This document shows positions 41,577 through 50,660 of a stretch of 64,000 nucleotides of DNA, piece after piece (position 1 is the first letter of the stretch; every line of letters starts with the position of its first letter). The position numbers were made by a program, and so were the translations under genes. Source of the stretch: Prolixibacter sp. NT017 (GTDB taxonomy: Bacteria; Bacteroidota; Bacteroidia; Bacteroidales; Prolixibacteraceae); the NCBI RefSeq assembly GCF_009617875.1, contig NZ_BLAV01000001.1, positions 682,001 through 746,000 on the forward strand, read 5' to 3'. Below the pieces are notes generated by a model. It was not told the DNA's origin. It did no database searches and was given only the letters and a program-made list of their open reading frames with translations.

Positions 41577-44093
41577 TTATTCGTATCTAAGTGACTCAGC
41601 TGGGTCGGCGTTAATTGTTCTCCACAGTTGACGATAAACAGTAAATATAGCTATCGCAAAAACAGCTGCAGAAACAAACAGGTAATTGGTAATACTGAGG
41701 TTAACCTGGTAGGCAAATCTCGATAGCCATAACCTGGATATCTGGTAGGCGAGCGGCAGTGCCAGCAAGCTGGCTAATACGACCAACTGCAATGTTTCTT
41801 TTGATAGAAGGAATACCAATTCTCGTGTACCAGCACCTAGTACTTTTCTAATACCAATTTCTTTGGTCCGGTATACCGTTATCAATGCCATGAGTGAGTA
41901 CAATCCCATGCAGGCAATGAATATGGCAAAGAATGAAAATGCTACGGCCACTTCACCCGTCGAGCGTTCTTCGGTATACTGTTTTTGCAAGTTGTCCGAC
42001 ATGGAAAACTCACTAAACAAGGTGGTTGGGTTTTCCTCTTTCCATATTTTTTTCACTTCTGCAATATCTCTATCGGAAGGCGGAGATTTAAAACGTATGG
42101 AGGTGAACCTGCTGAAACGCGGAACTTCCGGTAGAAAAATCAGTGGTTGCACTTCTTCGTGAAATGATTCGAAATGAAAATTACGCACGACTCCCTTAAC
42201 GGTGTATTCAACCTGGTCGCCATTTTGGAGCAAACGGAGAAGATGCTTACCAACCGGGTCTTTTAGTCCCATGTATTGCACTGCTTTTTCATTGAGAATA
42301 ACAGCGATTGGTTTTATTTCACTACCCGATTGAGCCGTTGAATCCTTTGACTGGCTGAACAGGTGATTTGGGTCGGTCGATTCGTCCGGTATTGCTTTGG
42401 TCGAATCGATAAAGTGCATACCATAGGTCTTGAGAAAATGATTGTCTGCCCAATTTACCTGCAGAAGATAGTTCTGGTTGGTCGAATCATTCATTCTATG
42501 AAAAGTATACATATCGATTAGTTGACCCGGAACAGCGCTTGAATAAGAGAGATCGGTAACACGCGGTAGAGCTTTTATTCGCTCAGCGAATGCGTCACGG
42601 TTGTCTCCCAAGCCGGTTGAATTGTCCAAAACGAGCAAGTTATTCTTATCGAAGCCAATGCTTTTGGATTGAATGTAATTCAGTTGTCGGTAGATGGTCG
42701 AGGTTGAATAGATGATCACAATGGAAAATAGGAACTGAAGAATCACTAGTACGCCTCGCAAACCTTTGGCACGTGGGCCCAGTTTTTTCTGGTTCTGCAA
42801 AATGGTGGCCGGGGTGAAGCGGGTAACATAAAAAGCAGGATACAACCCCGCAATGATTCCCGTAATTAAAGCAATTCCGAATATTATCGGGGATAGTTTG
42901 AGCAATGACTGCGATAGTGACGGACTCGAAAACTGATACATCTCTTCGAGCTGTGGGAAAGCCAGTTCAACAATGACCAGGGCAAGGAATAGCGAAATAA
43001 AACTGATGGTAATCGACTCAGCTAAAAACTGACGGGCCATATCTCTCCGGTGCGAGCCTAACAATTTGCGGATTCCGATTTCACGGGTTCTTCCGGCCAA
43101 TCGTGCAGTAGACAGGTTAGCGTAGTTGATGGCAGCAATGAGGATAATTAACAGCGAAATGGCTCCAAGAACGATCAGCGTTTCAATATTGGCATTCTTC
43201 GACATCTCGTAGTTGAGATGCGAGAAAAGATGAATTCTGCTAATTTGTTGCAGTTTGATAATGAAATTATTCCCCATGTCATGGAATTCCTGGGGAGTCA
43301 TCTTGGTAGTTCGCTCAATTTCCGGTGTCGCGGCTTTGAGGTATGCCTGCAGCAATTTATATTCAATATCGGTAATGCCGCCAATGGCATTGGGCGGAGC
43401 CGGCTTGTCCATATCTACTCCCGGCTTAAAGCGGTAGTAGGTGTAGAGAAAGCTCGATAACCAGGAGTTGTTGGGTAACTCCAGCGTAGGAAGCGAGGCT
43501 AATGCACTGTATTGAATTTGCGTGTTATACGGACAATCTTCAACCACACCGGTAATTGTCCATTTGGTATCGTTCTCCGAAATAATCTTCTTGCCTAGGG
43601 CTCCTTCCGGGAAATAGGTTTTCGCCATCGATTTGGTAATGACGATGCTTTTTTCTTTCGACAGGCAGGTGGCAGGATTACCTTGCAGGAGTTTAAACCC
43701 GAACATATCGAAAAACGTGGAATCGACAAAAAGGAGTGACGGTGCATCCAAAACTTCGTCATTCTTTGTTTTCAGCAGAATTTTACGTTCGCTTTTGTAT
43801 ATGCGACACGCCTGTTCAATCTCGGGAACGCGTTTCTTCAAACCAAAAGCAAATCGGGGAGGGGTAACTGCAAAGTTGGTTCCGATACTTCCCATTTTCG
43901 ATTCGATAGTGGCCCGATACAACCGGCTGTCATCCGGATGAAAATCATCGAAGTGTGTTTGGGTCCATACATGAAGCATTACCAGTATAGCACAGGCCAT
44001 ACCGATCGCCAATCCGAAAACGTTGATAAAAAAGTAATCCTTGTTTCGGCGGAGGTTCCGGATCGCCAGCTTTATGTAGTTTTTGGTCATCAT
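41577..44093 (-). CDS. MacB/FtsX-type ABC transporter permease
   Basis: Permease of 838 residues with eight TM helices in the duplicated FtsX/MacB_PCD layout typical of Bacteroidota. It starts MMTKNYIKLAIRNLRRNKDY with TM1 (FFINVFGLAIGMACAILVML), then a large periplasmic domain and three TMs around LIVLGAISLLIILIAAINYANLS, with the RTREIGIRKLLGSHRRDMARQF coupling loop. A second copy has TM5, another periplasmic domain, and FAIFIACMGLYSLMALITVYRTKEIGIRKVLGAG. The start at 44093 is preferred; the open frame upstream overlaps the ATPase gene. Such transporters act mechanically on periplasmic or envelope substrates rather than importing. Confidence 0.9.
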   Translation of the reverse strand: MMTKNYIKLAIRNLRRNKDYFFINVFGLAIGMACAILVMLHVWTQTHFDDFHPDDSRLYRATIESKMGSIGTNFAVTPPRFAFGLKKRVPEIEQACRIYKSERKILLKTKNDEVLDAPSLLFVDSTFFDMFGFKLLQGNPATCLSKEKSIVITKSMAKTYFPEGALGKKIISENDTKWTITGVVEDCPYNTQIQYSALASLPTLELPNNSWLSSFLYTYYRFKPGVDMDKPAPPNAIGGITDIEYKLLQAYLKAATPEIERTTKMTPQEFHDMGNNFIIKLQQISRIHLFSHLNYEMSKNANIETLIVLGAISLLIILIAAINYANLSTARLAGRTREIGIRKLLGSHRRDMARQFLAESITISFISLFLALVIVELAFPQLEEMYQFSSPSLSQSLLKLSPIIFGIALITGIIAGLYPAFYVTRFTPATILQNQKKLGPRAKGLRGVLVILQFLFSIVIIYSTSTIYRQLNYIQSKSIGFDKNNLLVLDNSTGLGDNRDAFAERIKALPRVTDLSYSSAVPGQLIDMYTFHRMNDSTNQNYLLQVNWADNHFLKTYGMHFIDSTKAIPDESTDPNHLFSQSKDSTAQSGSEIKPIAVILNEKAVQYMGLKDPVGKHLLRLLQNGDQVEYTVKGVVRNFHFESFHEEVQPLIFLPEVPRFSRFTSIRFKSPPSDRDIAEVKKIWKEENPTTLFSEFSMSDNLQKQYTEERSTGEVAVAFSFFAIFIACMGLYSLMALITVYRTKEIGIRKVLGAGTRELVFLLSKETLQLVVLASLLALPLAYQISRLWLSRFAYQVNLSITNYLFVSAAVFAIAIFTVYRQLWRTINADPAESLRYE

Positions 44094-44106
44094 GATATTG
44101 CGACGA

Positions 44107-44796
44107 TTAAATTCCGGTTGGCATCGTGAAATTTTCGGTAACAACGTGTCCGTCGAACAGGTGGATGATACGTTGTGCCCGTTGTGCATGCATTTTGGAG
44201 TGGGTGACCATTACAATGGTGGTTCCTTCCTCATTCAAGCTGGTTAACAGCCGCATGATTTCTTCGCCATGCGTACTATCCAGGTTTCCGGTTGGCTCAT
44301 CAGCTAAAATAATGCGCGGCCTGCTCACGATCGCTCTGGCTACGGCAACCCTTTGCTGTTGACCTCCCGAAAGTTGCTGGGGAAAATAATCGGAGCGATG
44401 CCCCAGGTTGAACCGGTCAAGTAAATTGTCTACTCTCTTCTTGCGTTCTGTCGAATGTATTTTTTGGTAAATCAGTGGCAACTCAATGTTTTCACGGACG
44501 GTTAATTCGTCGATCAAATTAAAGCTCTGAAAAACGTACGAGAAACTTTCTTTTCGGATATCGGTTCGTTGACGTTCACTTAAGCTCGAAACGATCCGGT
44601 TGTCAAAATAATAAGTGCCGGAGCTGGGAGTTTCAATCAGGCCCATAATATTCAGCAAGGTTGTTTTTCCGCAGCCTGAAGGTCCCATTACACTGACAAA
44701 TTCTCCTTCATCTATTGTTAGGTTTATATTGGTTAATGCTCTGGTTTCCACCTCTCTTGTTGTGAAAACCTTAGAGATATCCTGTAAATTTATCAT
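44107..44796 (-). CDS. MacB/LolD-type ABC transporter ATP-binding protein
   Basis: ATPase of 229 residues: Walker A GPSGCGKTT (about 38-46), Q-loop FQSFNLIDELTVREN, signature LSGGQQQRVAVARAI, Walker B IILADEPTGNLDS and H-loop MVTHS. It starts the operon and is followed by the permease after 13 bp. Upstream lie a TGGCAC element and two operator sites shared with the W-M/Y-W genes, and the divergent two-component genes. Confidence 0.93.
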   Translation of the reverse strand: MINLQDISKVFTTREVETRALTNINLTIDEGEFVSVMGPSGCGKTTLLNIMGLIETPSSGTYYFDNRIVSSLSERQRTDIRKESFSYVFQSFNLIDELTVRENIELPLIYQKIHSTERKKRVDNLLDRFNLGHRSDYFPQQLSGGQQQRVAVARAIVSRPRIILADEPTGNLDSTHGEEIMRLLTSLNEEGTTIVMVTHSKMHAQRAQRIIHLFDGHVVTENFTMPTGI

Positions 44797-44840
44797 AAGT
44801 TATGTAGTTCGAATGCTTTTATCCTTTTATGACAAATGCA

Positions 44841-44857
44841 ACCATGAATTGTGCCAA
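44841..44857 (-). promoter_or_regulatory. Putative sigma-54 promoter of the ABC transporter operon
   Basis: The minus strand reads TTGGCACAATTCATGGT: perfect TTGGCAC -24 box, and GG instead of GC 10 bases later. It is 53-89 bp downstream of operator pair 3 and about 45 bp ahead of the ATPase start. Confidence 0.55.
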
Positions 44858-44908
44858 CTTGCAATGGTCATATAATCAGGCAAATATAATTTTATCTTTT
44901 AATTTTTA

Positions 44909-44945
44909 TGTCCGAATGCGTACAGTTTGTGTTCGAATTCGTACA
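44909..44945. promoter_or_regulatory. Tandem operator pair 3 (predicted activator sites)
   Basis: TGTCCGAATGCGTACA (44909-44924) and TGTTCGAATTCGTACA (44930-44945), 21 bp apart. The second is almost a perfect palindrome. It lies between the ABC operon and the divergent response-regulator gene, so it may also give autoregulation. Confidence 0.75.
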
Positions 44946-45104
44946 TTTATTTCAGTTCCTGAAAGTACAGAAAATTTATTTTAGTAAATTGCATTTACCG
45001 AGTATGTATTGATAGTTACTCGCTTAGGATTGAGAAATAGCCGGCCTGTACGGAGTGCACTGAATTGTGGCTTAATACTTGTAAATGCCTGTAAAAAACT
45101 ACCT

Positions 45105-46478
45105 ATGGAAAAATTTGGGAAGATTCTCGTTGTAGATGACAACGAGGATATTTTGTTTTCTCTCCGCCTTCTTCTGCGACAGCATGTAGAAAAGGTAACT
45201 ACTGAAAGCGACCCGGGAAATATTCCGGTCTTACTGAAAAAAGAAGAGTTCGATGTCATCCTGCTCGATATGAACTTCACCAAGGATGCTATCAGCGGGC
45301 AGGAGGGGTTTTTCTGGTTGCAGAAAATACTGGAAATTGATCCATCGGCAGTTGTTCTTTTCATCACAGCTTATGGTGATGTTGAAAAGAGCGTTCGGGC
45401 TATAAAGGAAGGTGCCACCGATTTTATTCTGAAACCCTGGCAAAATGAGAAGCTTCTGGCGACTATCAATTCAGCCCTAAACCTTTGTAAATCGAAGAGA
45501 GAGCTGGCTCAGCTGCGCATTCGGCAGCAGGCTATCAACCGGGTGATGAACAAATCTTTCGCCGATTTTGTCGGTAAATCCCCCGAGATGCAGGATGTGT
45601 ACGATTCGATTAGCAAAGTGGCTGGAACGGATGCCAGCGTTTTGATTCTCGGTGAAAACGGTACTGGGAAAGAGTTGGTTGCCCGAGCTTTACATGCTAA
45701 TTCCCTTCGGAAGGACGAGACGTTTATTAGTGTCGATTTGGGAGCCATTAGTGAAACACTATTCGAAAGTGAACTTTTTGGACACGTGAAAGGCTCGTTT
45801 ACTGATGCTAAAGTCGATCGGCCCGGACGATTCGAAATCGCTTCCGGTGGAACCTTGTTTCTGGATGAGATTGGTAACCTGTCGCTTCCCTTGCAGGCTA
45901 AATTACTGACGGTTTTGGAAAGGAGAGAAGTTTTGCGAGTAGGTTCGAACAAACCCAAGCCAATTGATGTCCGGTTGATTTGTGCGACAAATATGAACCT
46001 GCCTCAGATGATTGCTGAAGGCAAATTCCGGCAGGATTTACTTTACCGGATCAATACCGTGGAGGTTGATTTGCCTCCCTTGCGGGAGCGCGAAGGCGAT
46101 ATCCCCTTACTGGCCAATCACTTTTTTGCGGTGTATGCCCGGAAATATAAAAAAGCTGTTCGCGGCATAACGAAGGATGCGATGCAACGGCTCGAAGAAT
46201 ATAAATGGCCGGGAAACGTCAGGGAACTTCAGCATGTGGTTGAAAGGGCAGTCATCATGAGTGAAGACGAGTGGATCAATGCCGACGATCTTCAATTGCG
46301 TACGGTTTCACAATCCAGCGAGGGACTTGACCTCGAAAATTATAACCTCGATGAGGTGGAAAAAACGGTTATTCTGAAAGTGATGAAGATGCATCATGGT
46401 AATATATCCAAGGCTGCTTCGGAGCTTGGACTGACAAGAACCTCACTTTACCGCAGACTTGAAAAATATGGGCTCTAG
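45105..46478 (+). CDS. NtrC-family sigma-54-dependent response regulator
   Basis: Regulator of 457 residues in three domains. The receiver has acidic pair D11-D12, phosphoacceptor Asp55 in LLDMNF and Lys110 in ILKPW. The AAA+ domain has Walker A GENGTGKE (183-190), a sigma-54-contact loop GSFTDA (230-235) where the classical sequence is GAFTGA, Walker B LFLDEI (251-256), and RQDLLYRINTVEVDLPPLREREGDI. The C-terminal Fis-type helix-turn-helix is GNISKAASELGLTRTSLYRRLEKYGL. The ATG at 45105 gives a correct receiver N-terminus. The kinase gene overlaps its 3' end. Likely targets are the three promoters with tandem operators on the other strand. Confidence 0.93.
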   Translation: MEKFGKILVVDDNEDILFSLRLLLRQHVEKVTTESDPGNIPVLLKKEEFDVILLDMNFTKDAISGQEGFFWLQKILEIDPSAVVLFITAYGDVEKSVRAIKEGATDFILKPWQNEKLLATINSALNLCKSKRELAQLRIRQQAINRVMNKSFADFVGKSPEMQDVYDSISKVAGTDASVLILGENGTGKELVARALHANSLRKDETFISVDLGAISETLFESELFGHVKGSFTDAKVDRPGRFEIASGGTLFLDEIGNLSLPLQAKLLTVLERREVLRVGSNKPKPIDVRLICATNMNLPQMIAEGKFRQDLLYRINTVEVDLPPLREREGDIPLLANHFFAVYARKYKKAVRGITKDAMQRLEEYKWPGNVRELQHVVERAVIMSEDEWINADDLQLRTVSQSSEGLDLENYNLDEVEKTVILKVMKMHHGNISKAASELGLTRTSLYRRLEKYGL

Positions 46479-47829
46479 AAATTTTCGGCTTTCTGTTGTT
46501 TTAAGGGTTTTGGCCCTGATTGCTACCATTGTATTGATGGTAGTTCTCTTTCTGTTGACGGACTATTATTTAACGAGTCTGTTGGTATTGGCTGTGTTGA
46601 TATATGAAGTTTATTCGCTGATATCTTTCGTTGAAACGACCAACACGTTGCTTACCAACTTCCTCGAATCGCTCCGTTATTCCGATTTTTCGAGAACGTA
46701 TGAGATTTCCGGTGCCGGGAAATCGTTCGCCAGGTTGAGCGAATCGTTTAATCAGGTTATCAGCGATTTCCGCAAGGTTCGGGAAGAGAGGGAACAAAAT
46801 TATTTCTATCTGCGGACGGTGGTCGAGCATATCGGTATTGGCTTAATTGCCTATCGGCAGAATGGTGAGGTAGAGCTAATAAATAATGCGACGAAGAAAC
46901 TGTTTCAGCTTTCGCAACTGAAAAATCTGAAGGAACTGGAAGCGGTTTCGCCGGAGTTGAAGAACGGTTTGATGAACATCAGCAACGGAGACAATATTCT
47001 GGTTAAGATACGGGAGAAGGACGAAATTCTGCAGCTGGCAATTTATGCAACCGAGTTCAAGGTGGCCGATAAGAATATTCGACTGGTTTCCATCAAAGAT
47101 ATTCAAAGCGAGCTGGAGGAGAAGGAGATGGAGAGTTGGCAGAAACTCATCAGGGTACTGACACACGAAATCATGAACTCCATTACGCCTATTGCCTCGT
47201 TGACACAAACGCTTGATTACCTGATTAAAGATGTGCGGGAGCGGTATGATAATATTTTCTCCGATGAAGGCGAGGCCGAAGTTGTCGAAGAGGTTGAAAT
47301 GGCTTTGAAAACGATTCACAAGCGAAGTACCGGATTGCTTCACTTTGTGGAATCGTACCGGAATTTGACCCGGATTCCCAAACCCAATTATACGATATTC
47401 CAGGTTCAGAAGTTGTTCGACACGATTTCATCCCTGATGAAAGAGGAAATTCACCGGAAAGAAATTACCTGCGATATCTCCGTTGAGCCGCCTAATCTGG
47501 AGCTTTCGGCAGACGAGCAACTCATTGAGCAGGTTATTATCAATCTCATTCGCAATTCAATTCAGGCACTGGATAAAACGGATAATCCAAAGCTTTCAAT
47601 GAAGTCATCGCTCGATCAGCGGGGCCGAATCCTGATACAGATTTCCGATAACGGACAGGGAATATTGCCTGATGTGTTGGACAAAATTTTTGTACCTTTC
47701 TTCACCACGAAACCGAAGGGGAGCGGTATTGGTTTGAGTTTGTCGAGACAGATTCTGAGACTTCATGGTGGAACGTTAACTGTGCATTCGGAACCTGATG
47801 TAGAAACTATTTTTACTCTTCGGTTCTAA
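46468..47829 (+). CDS. Sensor histidine kinase partner of the sigma-54 regulator
   Basis: Membrane kinase of 453 residues: two adjacent TM helices (about 10-31 and 37-54) with almost no periplasmic loop, a PAS-like region (about 110-210), H-box LTHEIMNSITPIASLTQTL (His233), N-box NLIRNSIQAL and G-boxes DNGQGILPDV and GSGIGLSLSR. The minimal external loop suggests that it senses something in the membrane or cytoplasm, as in the NtrY-like and AtoS-like kinases of this type. It starts at ATG 46468, 11 bp inside the regulator gene. Confidence 0.92.
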   Translation: MGSRNFRLSVVLRVLALIATIVLMVVLFLLTDYYLTSLLVLAVLIYEVYSLISFVETTNTLLTNFLESLRYSDFSRTYEISGAGKSFARLSESFNQVISDFRKVREEREQNYFYLRTVVEHIGIGLIAYRQNGEVELINNATKKLFQLSQLKNLKELEAVSPELKNGLMNISNGDNILVKIREKDEILQLAIYATEFKVADKNIRLVSIKDIQSELEEKEMESWQKLIRVLTHEIMNSITPIASLTQTLDYLIKDVRERYDNIFSDEGEAEVVEEVEMALKTIHKRSTGLLHFVESYRNLTRIPKPNYTIFQVQKLFDTISSLMKEEIHRKEITCDISVEPPNLELSADEQLIEQVIINLIRNSIQALDKTDNPKLSMKSSLDQRGRILIQISDNGQGILPDVLDKIFVPFFTTKPKGSGIGLSLSRQILRLHGGTLTVHSEPDVETIFTLRF

Positions 47830-47841
47830 CCGAAAGAATTT

Positions 47842-48495
47842 ATGATGAGGCGTTGGTGGCGGAAAAAATTGAGCAAATGGATAGTCGGGAGTATATTGAC
47901 GGGTTTTGTTCTGTTGCTCACGGGTTATCTTATTGTGTCCGTTTATTCACGTCCATATCTTTATCAGTCGCTCACCGAAATTCCCGAGAATAAATGTGGA
48001 CTCGTTTTGGGGACGAGTAAGTACGTCTCCGAGGGAACTGAAAACCTGTTTTACCGCTACCGGATTGAAGCAGCTGTTCGTTTGTATAAAAGCAAGAAGG
48101 TTCGCTACCTGATTGTGAGTGGCGATAACCGTTACCGGAATTATAACGAGCCGGTAACCATGCAAAAAGATTTGGTGGAAGCAGGTGTTCCGGCTGATCG
48201 GATTTATTTAGATTATGCCGGTTTTCGAACGTTTGATTCAGTCATCCGCTGTCGTGAGATTTTTGGACAGCAGAAATTTACAATCATTAGCCAGCCTTTT
48301 CACAACGAACGGGCTGTGTTTATTGCACGTTTGAAGGGGATTGATGCCATTGGCTACAATGCTCGTGAAGTTTCCGGGATACCGGCCTGGAAGGTCCATC
48401 TTCGCGAAGCTGGTGCGAGAATTCGGGGATATTTCGATCTGTTGTTCGGAACTCAACCTCATTTTCTGGGTAAGAAAATAACAATTCCTGAATGA
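47842..48495 (+). CDS. sanA: SanA/YdcF-like DUF218 membrane protein
   Basis: Protein of 217 residues with one N-terminal TM helix (WIVGSILTGFVLLLTGYLIV) and a DUF218 domain: CGLVLGTSKYVSEG, FYRYRIEAAVRLYKSKKVRYLIVSGDN, YNEPVTMQKDLVEAGVPADRIYLDYAGFRTFDSVIR, ISQPFHNERAVFIA. This pattern is that of SanA (vancomycin-exclusion protein), linked to envelope integrity. It lies 12 bp after the kinase gene, so it is probably co-transcribed, and adds to the envelope theme of this locus. Confidence 0.85.
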   Translation: MMRRWWRKKLSKWIVGSILTGFVLLLTGYLIVSVYSRPYLYQSLTEIPENKCGLVLGTSKYVSEGTENLFYRYRIEAAVRLYKSKKVRYLIVSGDNRYRNYNEPVTMQKDLVEAGVPADRIYLDYAGFRTFDSVIRCREIFGQQKFTIISQPFHNERAVFIARLKGIDAIGYNAREVSGIPAWKVHLREAGARIRGYFDLLFGTQPHFLGKKITIPE

Positions 48496-48605
48496 GTCCT
48501 TTCCAGGAAGGATAACGACTTTCTGATTTCATAATTCTTGTTAAAAGAGCCTGTGAGCGGCGAAGAATCGCTATTTTTAGCCATTCAACACGTAAAACTT
48601 ATCCT

Positions 48606-49733
48606 ATGAATTTTCGGAAAGCGCAACTCTCGCTCGTTTTCATTCTTGCACTACTGTTTCATTTCAAGGCCTTTGCCGGGCAATTGGGAAAGCAGTTCGT
48701 CGACGCGGCCAATCCGGCTATTCGTTATGTAGGGCGGATTGATTTCTCTGATAAGGAAAATCCTCGTTTCGACTGGCCCGGAGTGTATATTCAGTTTCAG
48801 TTTACAGGCAAGTCTTGTGCCGTGAAAATGAGTGATACCCGTCACGATTATTTTCAGGTAATGGTTGATAATCTTCCCGCAAAGGTGATGAAGGTTACCG
48901 GTGATACAATTTTGGTGATTGCCGATAATCTCAAAAATAAACTACATAAGGTAGAGATAGTTAAAAGAACTGAAGGAGAGCAGGGAACAGCCACTTTTAG
49001 CGGTATTTATCTGGATGAGGGAGCTGTCATTTCTCCCTGGGCGAATGTACCCAAACATAAAATCCAATTTATTGGTAACTCGATTACCTGTGGTTATGGA
49101 GTAGAAGGGAAATCGAAGAATGTTCACTTCAAGCCGGAGACCGAGAATAGCTACAAAAGTTATGCACCAATTACTGCTCGTGCTTTTGATGCGGACTACC
49201 ACCTGGTGTCTCATTCGGGATACGGAGTGGTAAGGAATTATGGCTATAAAGAGAAAACTTCGCCGGATCCCATGCCGTCAAAGTATGACCAGGTGTACGA
49301 TATGAAGAAGCAGCCCAAATGGAATTTTTCGAATTGGATACCCGATGCCGTGGTAATTAATTTGGGTACCAATGATTTTTCTACTCATCCTTTTCCTGAT
49401 AAAGCTGTATTTCAGAGAGGTTATGAAAACCTGATTTTGCGGGTGCAAAAGAATTATCCGGGAGTACCGGTGTTTTGTATCGTTGGCCCTATGATTGATG
49501 AGCCTTGTTATTCTTACGTGAAAGAGATGGTCGAAGCATTTCGTCAGGTTCATCAGGTGAATAACGTTTATTTTGTTGGTGTTCCTACCTACTTAATGAT
49601 TCCCGGACACGATTTGGGCGCGGACTCTCATCCGAACTATTCGGGACAGAAAAAAACAGCTGCATTTTTAGTCCCGGTGATGTCCTCCGTTTTGGGGTGG
49701 CCCTACAACGGAAACGAATTCATGAATAAATAA
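48606..49733 (+). CDS. Secreted CE2-like SGNH esterase
   Basis: Protein of 375 residues with a signal peptide (cleaved after KAFAG). The N-terminal jelly-roll (about 28-145, PRFDWPGVYIQFQFTGKSCAVKMSD) is typical of CE2 acetyl-esterases. The SGNH domain has the nucleophile in FIGNSITCGYG (about residue 156), the GTNDFS block, and the C-terminal ADSHPNYSGQ with the His. It probably deacetylates polysaccharides. No hydrolase partner is adjacent; it stands alone. Confidence 0.87.
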   Translation: MNFRKAQLSLVFILALLFHFKAFAGQLGKQFVDAANPAIRYVGRIDFSDKENPRFDWPGVYIQFQFTGKSCAVKMSDTRHDYFQVMVDNLPAKVMKVTGDTILVIADNLKNKLHKVEIVKRTEGEQGTATFSGIYLDEGAVISPWANVPKHKIQFIGNSITCGYGVEGKSKNVHFKPETENSYKSYAPITARAFDADYHLVSHSGYGVVRNYGYKEKTSPDPMPSKYDQVYDMKKQPKWNFSNWIPDAVVINLGTNDFSTHPFPDKAVFQRGYENLILRVQKNYPGVPVFCIVGPMIDEPCYSYVKEMVEAFRQVHQVNNVYFVGVPTYLMIPGHDLGADSHPNYSGQKKTAAFLVPVMSSVLGWPYNGNEFMNK

Positions 49734-49861
49734 CTGAAATAGCCGAAAAATATAGAGAAATAGCAATGAAATAGTTGTGCCGATAGCCGACGTTTTTCTT
49801 TTGTTCTTCACTTCAAATGAAGAGTGTTGATAAGATGTGTAAGAATATATATCACTGGTAT

Positions 49862-49890
49862 TTGAATCTCTGAAAAAATATGTATTTTTG
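49862..49890 (+). promoter_or_regulatory. Possible promoter in the 49734-50057 gap
   Basis: TTG at 49862-49864 and TATTTTTG at 49883-49890 (TAnnTTTG) have 18-bp spacing, a fair Bacteroidota promoter for the gene at 50058. I see nothing else in this 324-bp gap except a 25-codon open frame (49879-49953) not supported as a gene. Confidence 0.4.
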
Positions 49891-50057
49891 TGATATGGAT
49901 TACCGTTTAGGTCTATCTGTTTTTTTGGGAATGCTACTTAAAATAGGGGTTTAATTTTTACTGAAAGCTATCACGTTCCTGAAATAGCACTGGCCTTTAC
50001 TTATGCATGTGTAAAATTTGTGTGGATAGTTAACGTATTTCGAAAAATTCATAATTT

Positions 50058-50588
50058 ATGGATGAGTTTTTTTCGCCGGATGATGTACGTAATTTTATGA
50101 ACAGAAGTACGACCGATCGGCAACGGTTAATACTGTTTCTCTTATATAATTACGGAATTACTGTACCTGAAATGATTCAGATAACTTCGGGGCAATTCAT
50201 GGTAAAACGTGAATTTATTATCTTCAAGTTTATAAGGGAGAAGACAAAGAAGGAACATCACTATAAAATTCAATTCGAGAATTATCGTCTTTTTTATAGG
50301 GTATTAAAAGGTCTTCAGGCTCAGGAGCCTCTGTTGCACAAGGATAAAAATCTCCCTGTATCGGAAGCATTGATTAAGAATGATTTATTCGATGTTGCTG
50401 TTACCATGAATCAGAAAATAACACCCGGAAGTTTATTTGACAGTCATTTGTTTTGGCTTTTTAGAAAGGGAGTAACCTTTCCACAGGCCGTAGCCGAGTA
50501 TGGCATATCTATGTCGGGGAAACCCTATAAAATATGGGAGAAGGCGATGTTGGCGGGTATGCAGTGGCCGTACCTGCTGGAACCTTAA
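50058..50588 (+). CDS. Tyrosine-recombinase-like protein lacking catalytic residues
   Basis: Protein of 176 residues. The order of elements recalls the catalytic domain of phage-type integrases: RQRLILFLLYNYGITVPEMIQI corresponds to the RxxLlxxLyxxGlRvsEl block, a beta-hairpin with FIREKTKKEHHYKIQF follows, and ITPGSLFDSHLFWLFRKGVTFPQAVAEYGIS corresponds to the ITPHxLRHtfAt...GxxxxxiqxxLGHs block. The catalytic Arg of the first block is Thr here, and the His/Arg/His positions of the second are Gly/Phe/Asp. No tyrosine nucleophile is placed near the C-terminus. It cannot recombine DNA as such and may be a DNA-binding derivative. The assignment rests on pattern, not on strong identity. Confidence 0.55.
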   Translation: MDEFFSPDDVRNFMNRSTTDRQRLILFLLYNYGITVPEMIQITSGQFMVKREFIIFKFIREKTKKEHHYKIQFENYRLFYRVLKGLQAQEPLLHKDKNLPVSEALIKNDLFDVAVTMNQKITPGSLFDSHLFWLFRKGVTFPQAVAEYGISMSGKPYKIWEKAMLAGMQWPYLLEP

Positions 50589-50603
50589 CGATACGAAACA
50601 AAG

Positions 50604-50639
50604 AAAACAGGCTCACATTTCAATTTGTGAGCCTGTTTT
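50604..50639. terminator. Bidirectional terminator between convergent genes
   Basis: AAAACAGGCTCACA (50604-50617) pairs with TGTGAGCCTGTTTT (50626-50639): a 14-bp stem with T-runs on both strands. Confidence 0.85.
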
Positions 50640-50660
50640 TTTATATCGTTTTCTTCCGAC

